From: Thalassospira mesophila
GTDB taxonomy: Bacteria; Pseudomonadota; Alphaproteobacteria; Rhodospirillales; Thalassospiraceae
Assembly: GCF_002115755.1 (NCBI RefSeq)
Contig: NZ_JFKA01000001.1
Span: forward strand, 620,001 to 684,000
Reading direction: 5' to 3'
Length of the DNA stretch: 64,000 nucleotides
The notes beneath the pieces are model-generated. The model was not told the origin of the DNA. It searched no databases and saw only the letters and a program-made list of their open reading frames with translations. Numbering within the stretch: position 1 is the stretch's first letter; the number at the start of each line of letters is the position of its first letter. This document shows, piece by piece, positions 54,601 through 57,209 of the stretch. Both the position numbers and the translations under genes were made by a program.

Positions 54601-56968
54601 TAACCTCAACGGCGAAGGCACCTTGACCCTGCAAGACGTTGCCCTTGGCAATTTGTCGGCCGATGCTTTTGTCGGTGTAAGCGCCAGCAGCGGGCCAACC
54701 GAATATCGCGATGTTCTGTATGGCACCAGCAACAACGATTCAATTGCCGCCCTTGCCGGTGACGATACCGTTGTTGGCCTTGGTGGGCAGGACACCCTGC
54801 GCGGGATGGACGGCAATGATTCGCTTTATGGCGATGATGGCGACGACCGCCTGTATGGCGACCTTGGTAATGACCACCTTGAAGGCGGCAGCGGCCAGGA
54901 TCGCCTTGAAGGCGGCGATGGCAATGATGTGCTGTTGGGCAATGATGGCGATGACAGCCTGATGGGGGGCACTGGCAACGATACGCTGGATGGCGGACAG
55001 GGCCAGGACCGCTTGTTTGGCGACGATGGCGACGACACCATACTGGGCGGGTCGGGCGATGATTCGATCAAGGGTGGTACCGGCCACGACGTTCTGAACG
55101 GGCAGGATAATAACGACCGCATCTGGGGTGAAGACGGCAACGATACCCTGTTTGGCGAAAACGGCGATGACTCGCTTTATGGCGGTACCGGCAACGACGT
55201 GATTGACGGCGGTGCCAACAATGACCGCTTGTGGGGCAACGATGGCAACGACACCCTGTATGGTCAAAGCGGCGATGACAGCCTGAACGGTGATAACGGC
55301 GACGACATCCTTGATGGCGGCGATGGCAATGACCGCCTGTGGGGCGGCAATGGCACCGACACGCTGAGCGGTGGCGCCGGGAATGACAGCCTTGATGGCG
55401 GGTCGGGCCGCGATACCGCAAGTTATGCCAATGCAAGTGCCGCTGTGGCCGCCGACCTTTCGGTGCATACCGCATCGGGCGGGGCCGGGCAGGATTTCCT
55501 GACCTCGATCGAAGATCTGATCGGCTCGAACTTTGCTGACGCCTTGTTTGGCGATGACGGGGCCAATTTGCTATCGGGCCTGAACGGCGATGATTTGCTG
55601 TCGGGCGGGGCGGGCGATGACGACCTTCTGGGTGCTGGCGGCAACGACACCCTGTGGGGTGGCAACGGCAATGATGCCCTTGTTGGTGGCGATGGCAATG
55701 ACACCCTGTGGGGTGGGGCCGGGCAGGACCAGCTTGACGGTGGAGCCGGTGATGACGTGTTGCAATATAACGACGATGCCAACTGGACCGCAGCCCACGC
55801 CGTACGCGATATGGGCGATCCGGGGGCAGATGGCAGCAATGTCGATGTCAATCTGAACGGCTATCACCAGTCGAACGACATTTTCAACGGCGGCGAAGGC
55901 CACGATACCCTTGTGATGTCGTCGGGCAATGATGCGCTGGTGTTACAGGACGATTATTCGGCCCCTGCCATATCACCGCGCCTTTCCGGTATTGAGGTGA
56001 TTGATGCGGGCAATGGCAACGACATTGTTGATCTGACCAGCTCGACCCAAAGCTATGGCGATGTCACCATTGATGGCGGCAGCGGCAACGATATTTTGTG
56101 GTCCAATGCGGGCGACGATGTGCTGATTGGTGGCACCGGGGATGACACCCTGCATGGTGGCAGCGGCAACGATGTGTTGTCGGGCGGCGATGGTCAGGAT
56201 GTGCTCGATGGCGGTGCAGGCAATGATGTGCTGCAATATAATGCCGACGATCATTGGGGCAACAAATGGTATGCGCTTAATGACGGCGCGCCAAGCGATG
56301 ACAGCCATCATAATAATGGCTGGGGCTGGGGCTGGGGATGGGGCCATGACGATGGTGGCGATAGCGGCACCGGCGACACAGTCAATCTTGATGGCTATAA
56401 CCAGTCCAATGATGTTTTCAATGGCGGCGAAGGTGTTGATACCCTGCAACTGACCAGCGGCAACGATGCCCTGTTCCTGGATGATACCGCCAGCGACCCG
56501 GGCACATCGCCGCGCATTTCCGGGGTTGAAGTGATCAATGCTGGCGATGGCGACGATATTGTTGATCTGACCAGCCAGAACCACAGTTACGGCGATGTCA
56601 CGATTAATGGTGGCAATGGCAATGACGTGATCTGGTCAAATGCCGGGGATGATGTGCTGGCCGGCGGGGCAGGCAACGACACACTTTATGGCGGCCTTGG
56701 CGATGATACGTTGTCGGGCGGTGCGGGCTGGGATCAGTTCGTGGTGGGTGATGTGGCCGGGCATGATGTGATTACCGACTTCACCGAAGGCGAAGACATC
56801 ATTGATCTGAGCGAATGGAATTATAATGATTTCAATCAGATTGAAGCCGACATGCATCTTGATGCCAGCGGCCAGAATCTGGTGATTGATCTGGGCCATG
56901 ATGCGTCGATCACGCTCATGGGCGTTGACCACACCCTGGCAGACAAAGATTTCAATTTCCATGGCTAG
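30686..56968 (+). CDS. Giant 8,760-residue RTX calcium-binding protein secreted by type I pathway
   Basis: One uninterrupted 26,283-bp reading frame, with GTAGGGAG just before its ATG. It has no Sec signal. The sequence is dominated by GGxGxDxxx nonapeptides that fold into calcium-bound beta-rolls. Between the arrays lie: about 38 modules of the type VDLAAGTATG...SIENVTGSDFDD; 14 copies of a roughly 80-residue module (xDxFVF...ITDFDP..D.IDLS...NLVIDLGDG.SLTLQGV); seven DVVDLTS modules; a Ser/Thr/Gly/Asp-rich tandem repeat at residues about 346-908; and a non-RTX insert at about 6583-6781. The C-terminus is a 14th DF module ending DKDFNFHG, the expected secretion-signal position. I noticed only one cysteine (near residue 1600). 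It is probably a surface or matrix adhesin, or an S-layer-like or biofilm protein; no enzymatic domain is evident. Confidence 0.95.
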   Translation: MELTAAANQDDGAGLNDPSLEDVLDTRSENGSAPGAGSTDASSSKNAGAPALAPQSIATQVFTNIQNVIGSAYNDVLVGDKSTLSLYGGAGDDTLVAGEGHDHLTGGQGRDLFVLQQGFGQTTITDFDPTQDSLSLNGTGVDTVQDLLSLAHEDAGNVVITFGNGDTLVLQNLTLSDLQSVSIVDAGETVSLADGSAVALPDLSSINYIEGSAGDDVIAGTSGDDAISGGGGNDVIDGGAGNDSLSYWGQMQGADVDLGAGTASNASGSDTISFSNIANVAGSNASDILRGDANDNILYGAGGDDTFSPGGGNDQIIGGDGTNTLDYSDASGGVVVDVRSGQGEITDNTSTGTNNSPDTNTDTNEGFGSNTGSSDGAGDMSGDTATETETGAGSTDDSTDGAGNGETTSGDSSGNTSGSSGDDSVGGDSGTDETGTGQAGAGDSETGTTDGSGDTSGDIETGDGPTDAGTDGVGNGETTSGDSSENTSGSSQDDSIGGNSGTDETGNGQAGAGDSETDTNTDTNDGSTDVGTDGAGNGETSTGDSSEDTSGSSGDGSVGGNSGTDETGTGQAGTGDSETGTNTDTNDGSGNEPGTTDGSGDTSGDTETGDGSTDDGTDGAGNGETSNGDGSGDTSGSSGDDSVGGNSGADETGSGQAGAGDSETGSDTNTDTNDGSGGGTGTTDGSGDTSGETEAGDGSTDAGTDGAGNGETSSGDGSDDTSGSSGDDSIGGNSGTDETGSGQAGAGDSETGTDSNTNTDVNDGSGDEAGSTDGSGDTSGDTETGDGSTDAGTDGAGNGETSSGDGSDDTSGSLGDDSIGGNSGTDETGSGQAGTGDNETGTDTNTNTDTNDGSGDETGTTDGSGDTSGDTETGDGSTGDGGGDTGAGDGTTDGESTSDNVPTPDNDIVHGTTGADTLAGENGDDTLQGGDGDDVLDGGNGADILQGGAGNDALSGGSGNDVLQGGDGDDLLDGGYGNDIVQGGSGNDSLIGGTGDDVVQGGAGDDYLRGGLGDDQLQGGEGTDIADYSDAVSGVRVDLGNETATGGAGNDIVQMVENVDGSSFDDHLTGDDGNNVLSGGAGIDTLTGGAGDDTLTGGAGVDDIQLTEGFGNDTVTDFETGADIIDLSRLAVPDFATLQGMMSDDGNGNTVIDFGADGSLTLQNVDASSISQDNFRGFGRIFADNADDTVAGTGGDDAIYGFDGDDTLQGGQGNDVLSGGDGNDVLSGGVGDDTLRGEEGIDTVDYSDANGSVNVDLAAGTATGAAGNDVLDRIENVIGSDFDDTISGDGGANNLQGGAGDDLITGGAGNDVLDGGGGNDSFVGEAGNDTYIGGSGTDTLDLGARDTAQNVNLASGTATDAVSGERDQVSSIENIITGSGNDIVKGDAGNNLLQTGAGDDILAGGGGDDVLDGGEGNDAVTYVSDGAVVVDLAAGHAELASGSQSLSNIENVTGSAADDHISGDDGANILNGGSGNDVLVGAGGDDTLIGGAGTDTADYSASDSALSINLATGTATGDGNDTLQSVENVVTGAGDDIIHGNGSDNNIDAGAGNDTVYASRGSDVLEGGSGTDTLSFADTSGGVTLDIGNGTASIGNATTCFDGFENFEGSNGDDILRGGDSADTMSAGAGDDIIDGGAGDDVLAGGAGADSFVVTAASGNDLITDFDPANDSLDIQGIDGLELFSDVAPLIGENADGFATITVGDSVITLENVSPDDLTYRNFSGVRSLEGTPDADVLQGTNRSDVIDGLAGNDTIDGFGGNDSLSGGEGNDIISGGAGDDIIDGGAGADRLIGNEGDDTLAGGEGDDTIAGGDGADSVDGGLGNDTLSGGAGADTITAGQGDDSLSGGAGDDVLDGGDGVDTAGYRDASAGVNADLTAGTATGGAGNDSLNSIENLDGSNFDDVLSGDAGNNTLTGNGGNDLLHGGAGDDLLQGGSGIDTADYSDASGTITVDLAAGTAEGAAGNDILQGIENVTGGAGDDTLLGNDSNNVLSGGAGNDVLSGAGGTDTLQGGAGDDILNGGAGNDVLTGGAGADQFVFEADQGNDTITDFDPSADLIDLSGFGIPNWEALRLAISTNDAGDAVIRLNGQELTLTGVDPDALGAGNFNDLASLGATENADQITGTDFAEMIDGLAGDDVISGGGGNDVILAGAGNDTLIGGAGDDSLDGGAGRDMADYSAAKGVVVDLENGTATQPGLETDQLTSIEDINGSDFADQMTGDGADNRLVGNGGNDVLSGGDGNDILDGGADNDTLSGGAGDDVVAGGDGDDVLRGGAGNDTLDGGTGNDTVSFDDATGGVSANLTTGQASSANGVDSLANIENLSGSDFDDVLAGDGQNNILQGGAGNDVLSGLGGDDTLAGGLGDDTISGGDGTDTVSYENAGTDGVSVDLLARTASGAAGNDTLDSIENITGSDGNDVLTGDDGVNRISGGLGDDTLRGGVGDDTLSGGDGSDLYKMAAGDGHDVVTDFNVGSDRIDVGELDVDTYGRLRENMTVDGDGNLVIDLGDGTSMTLQGVGLNDISAANFVGIHDISGTSGDDILVGTSADDTMSGLEGNDTITGLAGNDYLLGGDGDDQLTGGTGNDFIDGGAGVDTLHYNDATATVSVDLNDGTATGAEGSDTLANIENVVGGSGNDNLRGDGANNILDGGAGNDTLTGGMGDDTLFGGSGTDTADYSTASGAVNVDLQHLTATGAAGNDSLIDIENVNGSQFADTLSGNSVANVLSGGAGNDIFIGSEGNDTLRGDAGVDTVSYNTASGAMTINLAQGSATGMGTDRLDAIENASGSQFGDTITGSSLSNVLSGLAGNDTISGAGGDDSILGGAGNDVLDGGSGSDVIDGGDGVDTVSYVSERGNGVSVNLATGVGTTTSGTDSLANIENVIGSAADDIIGGNDAINTLIGASGNDTLLGSAGDDVLQGGVGSDTVDFSNINSAVNVDLADGTATSDLGNQTLESIENVTGSGFDDQLSGTSGANVMRGGAGNDTINALGGNDSVFGGAGNDVIDAGAGDDVVSGGAGDDILAGGAGTDTLDYRDTAGGVTVDLAQGVTSGADGNDTVSGFENVTGSAFDDALTGDGADNSLSGGDGNDVLTGGAGNDVLDGGAGNDRFLGEAGDDLYIGGDGHDVLDYSGANGGLNINLATTTASGGDIGQDRFSGVEEVIGSDYADTLTGSVDADTLHAGAGDDTLLGGSGNDVLFGDAGDDYVRGGAGADTIDGGDGIDTVDYDGATSGVNANLATGTVSGGDTDTLRNVENITGSSFDDVLTGDGGNNILTGAAGNDVLSGGAGNDVLLGGTGADTLSGGAGVDTLDGGAGIDTVDTSVQGGDQIVDLAAGTVTINGETDSLTNIENITTGAGNDIITGDAGANVIMAGAGNDQIDGGAGIDTASYRNVGGAITADMSAGTVSGSVAGTDTLDNVEVVEGTDFADSFIGSTGSDTFIGGAGDDWFDGGSGNDRLTLGAGDDTVVFNPGDGNDTITDFDASGDVIDLTSFNIGGFDALKSLFGTDANGNLTISLNGTDHITLLNVDPANLSAANFKGVDVQLGTENADDLTGTGGDDIINALGGDDSVAGGLGNDRIIGGAGNDMLDGGAGDDTLAGGQGNDDLRGGDGIDTADYSNESSGISADLAQDTVTGGDGADTLDGIENVTGTLFDDVLRGDAGNNVLTGLSGDDVLEGGAGDDTLLGGDGSDTVDYSSATTGTHIDLDRGEATGQGTDSLDSIENVIGSDFNDVITGTEADNTINAGGGNDAIDTGDGNDLIDAGSGADEINAGAGNDTILGGSGDDAIDAGDGNDVLRGGEGDDVLQGNDGQDWIYGDAGDDILDGGDGNQDVADYSEVDGAVVVDLINQYASGAAGNDIVRNIEHVIGTDYADTLIGSDGVTTLDGGAGNDTLMGGASDDVIITGDGDDMVVVAPGGGSDNVTDFDPEHDKIDLSAYGIETYDDLADRMFGDASGNVVISLAPGESLTLEGVDISDLGPGNFYGYVTIEGTENDDILNGSQLDDEINALDGNDIIDGKNGDDVINAGAGDDTLIGGTGDDTLRGGDGNDTADYGDTNNGVSVDLGAGTATGAAGNDVLDSIENATGGNGNDVLIGDGNANILDGGAGDDTVLGAGGDDTLMGGIGNDTLSYDGADGGVDVDLSTGTAGGAAGSDVISGFENVGGSAFNDTITGNAQDNIISGGAGDDVLAGGAGNDTVLGGDGNDTLSAGAGNDTLAGGAGQDMADYSDRAGPVVVDLADGTAQSAQGNDSLSDIEGATGGAGDDTLAGSDGDNILVGGAGDDSLLGRDGNDTLAGGLGSDLIDGGAGDDVLHFETDSVGDASDTTDNVGSPTSVGTGEIADISGKNLSSDSFVGGDGVDTLVAGDGDDAIILDQDHAIGGADQPSLVDIENIQAGGGDDVVDLTSEKFSYGDVTIDGGDGNDTLWANDGNDVISGGAGDDNIRGGAGDDTIDGGAGNDTISGGEGADTLQGGAGDDSLSGGADADTLSGGAGNDVLDGGAGDDVIDGGDGLDTLLGGAGDDSLSGGADADTLSGDVGNDVLDGGAGDDVIDGGDGVDTLLGGAGDDSLSGGADADTLSGDVGNDVLDGGAGDDVIDGGDGADTLLGGAGDDSLSGGADADTLSGDVGNDVLDGGAGDDVIDGGDGVDTLLGGAGDDSLSGGADADTLSGDVGNDVLDGGAGDDVIDGGDGADTLLGGAGDDSLSGGADADTLSGDVGNDVLDGGAGDDVIDGGDGADTLLGGAGDDSLSGGADADTLSGDVGNDVLDGGAGDDVIDGGDGVDTLLGGAGDDSLSGGADADTLSGGDGNDVLDGGAGNDVIDGGTGDDVVRAGAGDDVLSGGAGTDTLDMSGANGAQIDLANGTATSDATGTDSIDGFENVTATEGDDTVIGNDDANLIDAGAGNDTISAGAGDDNVIAGSGDDTVAIDAGNDTLEGGDGTDTLDLSGTEGGVTVDLAAGTASGDQTGSDSVSGFENITGSNANDQLAGDAGANTIDGGAGNDMIAGGAGDDVLAGGAGDDTIDAGSGNDVVSGGAGNDTFVFADGTDHDVVSDFTPGQDVISLPDSNITTWTDLQPLLGSNDAGDAIINLPQGGTVTLQGVSLEQLGPDQFDGVQNVGTPGDDTLTGTDGDDSFETIGGNDTVSAGAGNDTVAGGSGDDTLDGGSGDDVLDGGDDADHLSGGTGTDTLSGGAGDDVLQFGADTQGQTGDQTDHAGSPGLPGTGAIADLDGKGLSDDSFDGGSGSDTLLGTSGDDAIILDGDHAGGGDAPALSDIEVIDAGDGNDVVDLTSGQYAYGDTTIDGGAGDDTLWGNAGNDTLWGGAGNDALNGGAGNDVVDGGAGNDTLVASAGDDTLAGGDGTDTLDMAAANGATVNLATGTASSGATGNDQLSGIENVSGSAGNDALTGNDGANSLAGLAGDDVMDGGAGNDVIDAGAGDDTVVAGAGDDQLIGGDGSDTLDMTGAGQANVDLAAGTATGDASGTDTLSGFENVIGSAGDDIIAGADGDNVIDAGAGNDSVVAGAGNDTVDGGTGNDIIDGGTGDDLLSGGAGNDSLLGGLGDDTLAGDAGNDVLDGGAGNDQLSGGDGVDTLLGGAGNDSLSGGNDADTLSGGAGNDILDGGAGNDQLSGGDGVDTLSGGAGDDVLDGGAGNDLISGGDGADTLLGGAGDDSLSGGAGNDVINAGAGNDIVDGGAGADTLVVTDGTDHDVVNGFSVGEDVISLPDVNVSSWTLLQPYLGENDNGDAVITLPQGGTITLTGVALADLNADAFDGVENVATDGDDTLGGGDGDDTIDAGAGNDTLTGGDGNDTLGGGAGDDSLDGGAGDDSLGGGDGADTLGGGDGDDTIDGGSGDDVISGGDGEDTLGGGEGRDTVLGGAGDDTLHFEADQTGTTTDSTNNVGSPGVAGTGDVASLNGAGLSDDVFDGGDGIDTLQGTNGKDAVILDDNHASTSTGTPGIVDVEVINTGAGDDVVDLTSTRFGYGDVTVDGGSGDDTLWTNQGDDTIIAGDGNDAAHGGAGNDVISGGAGNDRLDGGTGDDIIDGGIGNDSLAGGDGNDSLSGGEGNDTLDGGAGNDRLSGGAGNDVIADGAGNDTVSAGDGNDTLLAGAGDDVLAGDGGFDTLDMSQAQSGATVNLQDGTAVSAQTGSDTLSGIENVTGGAGRDYITGNDVGNRLDGGAGHDVITGGTGADHLIGGSGNDVLDGAAGNDSIDAGTGDDWVYAGAGDDILNGDAGIDTLDMSRAIGAVTVDLAAGTANSGSTGNDAVSGFENVVGGAGNDTLLGSNGDNSLAGGAGNDLLDGGLGNDTLTGGAGNDVFRFADGVNNDVVTDFTHGQDTISLPDSGYISWTQLREQMVDDGHGNTIISLPAGGTVTLQGVALGTLGADDFVGVADGGTAYDDNLAGGEGDDVIDGLDGNDTIAGGAGDDTLSGDGGNDTLSGGTGDDTLAGGDGNDSLGGDAGNDSLAGGAGDDSLAGGTGDDSLSGGEGNDTLGGGDGTDQVDGGAGDDVLQFNADDQAATGTTTQNDGSPGVSGTGDVADIGNHAISADSFIGGDGNDTLQLSDGNDALVLDGAKLGLGGEGATETRSFGLTDQSTPDHVQSAWSGAGLYAYDFGVPVTDENGKLNLTAGTDTISYDGNGIGNNGGSPAGSQINHNGQTGQSESIVVDLGADSVRATIQVSNMLKGESGGETGSWQAFDADGNLVATGDLNADTIDYTSGDVGTAEISVLDASGNPVSFRYLSFAAEPYGDGSQGSDSSDYFLRSISFDAVTEAPAGAQIDGIETIAAGNGNDVVDLTSDHLTYGDVVIDGGNGNDTLWANAGDDTLLGGNGNDDLYGGAGNDTLDGGSGTDMLDGASGNDYLIGGVGADTLRGGLGDDTIYGGGDVDTVLFDDAISGVNVDLSANTATGGAGNDILQYVENVVGSDFNDTITGNASANILTGGAGDDTLSGGAGNDSLIGGEGRDTADYSTSTSPVVVSLATGTAQIGSNETDRLSSIEDVIGSAKDDVIAGNAGDNLLDGGVGNDQLSGGDGADTLLGGAGNDTLKGGDGADILSGGDGSDTLAGGAGNDTLSGDAGNDVIDGGDGNDTLLGGEGADTLIAGAGDDIVDGGAGADTLIFADGTDHDVVRGFDISEDHISLTDLDVGSWSELKGMLADDANGNAVITLPQGGTITLEGISLSQLGADQFDGIENIATDLDDTLTGTDGNDVIDALGGDDSVMAGAGDDTLLGNSGNDVLDGGAGNDTLAGGSGTDTLIGGAGDDVLQFASDHTGSALDDTDHAGSPNVDGTGVGVSLNGMALSDDVFAGGDGMDTLTGTDGNDAIILDADHAGGTAQAGISGIEVINAGAGDDVVDLTSSQYGYGDVVVDGGSGNDVLWTNAGNDTILGGAGNDITHDGAGNDVVDAGAGDDTLMGSAGADTLIGGDGIDTVDYSQSAQGVEAYLGGTDGNARTPLAANEGLSGDAAGDVLSGIERVIASAHDDYIYGNSQNNVVDLGDGNDVFDNIEADASTDTIDGGLGNDTIWVGDGGDTVHGGAGNDTLYGELGDDTLYGDAGRDVLNGGGGNDSLDGGVGDDTMQTGSGADHVVVTSTDGHKLVTDFNTSEDKVSLAGVGITQWSDLAPRLSEVNGNLVIDLGENGSLTLQGVHLRDIGADTFEDVDGFVGATPYDDVLSGTTAGDYIDALAGDDVVEGGAGDDTLIGNDGNDQISGGSGDDTILGGNQDDVLDGGSGDDWIDGQDGEDVISGGDGNDSLFGGAGDDVIDGEGGQDYLDGKEGNDHLMGGAEIDTIFGSGGNDWIEAGDGDDVVSGGDNEDLVFGGAGNDTLSGDSGNDTIEGGAGNDIITGGDGNDLLAGDWNNGGGDDTLSGGNGDDTLWGGDGNDTLSGDAGNDYLLGADGNDTLDGGAGNDTFTGGAGDDTILVSDNAGNKVVTDFAIGHDKISLAAMGITDWSDLASHMSQVGNDVVINLNGEGTLTLQDVALGNLSADAFVGVSASSGPTEYRDVLYGTSNNDSIAALAGDDTVVGLGGQDTLRGMDGNDSLYGDDGDDRLYGDLGNDHLEGGSGQDRLEGGDGNDVLLGNDGDDSLMGGTGNDTLDGGQGQDRLFGDDGDDTILGGSGDDSIKGGTGHDVLNGQDNNDRIWGEDGNDTLFGENGDDSLYGGTGNDVIDGGANNDRLWGNDGNDTLYGQSGDDSLNGDNGDDILDGGDGNDRLWGGNGTDTLSGGAGNDSLDGGSGRDTASYANASAAVAADLSVHTASGGAGQDFLTSIEDLIGSNFADALFGDDGANLLSGLNGDDLLSGGAGDDDLLGAGGNDTLWGGNGNDALVGGDGNDTLWGGAGQDQLDGGAGDDVLQYNDDANWTAAHAVRDMGDPGADGSNVDVNLNGYHQSNDIFNGGEGHDTLVMSSGNDALVLQDDYSAPAISPRLSGIEVIDAGNGNDIVDLTSSTQSYGDVTIDGGSGNDILWSNAGDDVLIGGTGDDTLHGGSGNDVLSGGDGQDVLDGGAGNDVLQYNADDHWGNKWYALNDGAPSDDSHHNNGWGWGWGWGHDDGGDSGTGDTVNLDGYNQSNDVFNGGEGVDTLQLTSGNDALFLDDTASDPGTSPRISGVEVINAGDGDDIVDLTSQNHSYGDVTINGGNGNDVIWSNAGDDVLAGGAGNDTLYGGLGDDTLSGGAGWDQFVVGDVAGHDVITDFTEGEDIIDLSEWNYNDFNQIEADMHLDASGQNLVIDLGHDASITLMGVDHTLADKDFNFHG
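31015..31240 (+). repeat. DF capping module, copy 1 of 14
   Basis: Residues about 110-185 contain FVLQQGFGQTTITDFDPTQD and then NGDTLVLQNLTL. The same module recurs near 34.0, 35.6, 36.8, 38.0, 41.1, 42.4, 45.8, 47.8, 49.6, 52.0, 53.4, 54.4 and 56.7 kb. Each copy follows an RTX array and has the form hydrophobic strand, (T/N)DF, D.I.L, a helix-like stretch and a final TL(Q/E)(G/N)V strand. It resembles the serralysin-type C-terminal cap of RTX proteins. Confidence 0.8.
31721..33410 (+). repeat. Acidic Ser/Thr/Gly/Asp-rich tandem repeat region in the RTX gene
   Basis: About 6.5 imperfect copies of a unit of roughly 72-90 residues (about 215-270 bp) with the order GSGDTSGDTETGDGSTD, then TDGAGNGETSSGDGS, then SIGGNSGTDETGSGQAGAGD and a variable NTDTNDGSG spacer. 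It has no hydrophobic core, so it is probably a flexible stalk (residues about 346-908). Unit ends vary in the number of NTDT repeats, a sign of replication slippage. Confidence 0.9.
43630..43990 (+). repeat. DVVDLTS module, copy 1 of 7
   Basis: A roughly 120-residue module: LHFETD...SPTSVGTG, NLSSDSFVGGDGVDTL, DAIILDQDHA, and QAGGGDDVVDLTS followed by YGDVTIDGGDGNDTLWAN. Further copies lie near 46.3-46.65, 48.35-48.7, 50.2-51.2 (with an insert), 52.5-52.86, 55.76-56.12 and 56.23-56.66 kb. All are in the second half of the gene; the first half has none. Confidence 0.85.
44093..45172 (+). repeat. 135-bp tandem repeat, 8 copies, inside the RTX gene
   Basis: Eight consecutive 45-residue units (five nonapeptides each), for example VDTLLGGAGDDSLSGG then ADADTLSGDVGNDVLDGG and AGDDVIDGGDG, residues 4470-4829. 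Copies alternate in the first residue (L, V, A, V, A, A, V). At DNA level a 270-bp higher-order unit is repeated almost exactly between about 44279-44602 and 44549-44872, including silent third-base choices, so the expansion is recent. Confidence 0.93.
50434..51030 (+). other. Non-RTX insertion domain in the giant protein
   Basis: About 200 residues (6583-6781) interrupt the fourth DVVDLTS module between LDGAKLGLGG and the resumption at AQIDGIETIAAGNG. It has aromatic and beta-rich character: SFGLTDQSTPDHVQSAWSG, GLYAYDFGVPV, SIVVDLGADSVRATIQVSN, GSWQAFDADGNLVATG, FRYLSFAAEPYG. It looks like a beta-sandwich and may bind a ligand or carbohydrate. I cannot assign a family. Confidence 0.6.
56318..56344 (+). 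repeat. Gly-Trp dipeptide run in the last DVVDLTS module
   Basis: Four consecutive TGGGGN codon pairs give GWGWGWGWG, preceded by His/Asn (SHHNNGW) and followed by GHDDGG. It replaces the segment that reads SPGVSGTG-like in the other copies and is the only aromatic-rich spot in the protein. Confidence 0.85.
56735..56968 (+). other. C-terminal secretion module of the RTX protein
   Basis: The last 77 residues are DF module copy 14: FVVGDVAGHDVITDFTEGED, IIDLSEWNYNDFNQIEADMH, NLVIDLGHDASITLMGV and the end TLADKDFNFHG. Type I substrates carry an uncleaved signal in their last 50-100 residues, often ending in a few hydrophobic residues, so this module is the predicted signal. Confidence 0.7.
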
Positions 56969-56995
56969 AGTAATGACAACCTGAACCGACAAAAC

Positions 56996-57027
56996 AAACC
57001 CGCAGATGCCTGGCATTTGCGGGTTTT
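56996..57027. terminator. Terminator downstream of the giant RTX gene
   Basis: A 13-bp stem with one G-U pair (AAACCCGCAGATG with CATTTGCGGGTTT) and a 5-nt loop, followed by T residues. The A-rich 5' side means it may also work for transcripts from the other strand. Confidence 0.85.
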
Positions 57028-57209
57028 GTGATTTGGCGCGGGTGCGCGTGATGTGGTGGCTGGGCAGGGAATGGAGCTGCATCGCCGCCGGAATGGCGGG
57101 CCGCTTATTGCCATCGCATGTTGGGAGCTTGTCTTGCAGGTCGCGCTGCGTGCGCGATCAGCCGTGTGCCGGATCAACCCGCGTCACTGCGATATTCGTT
57201 AGGGCCGTT

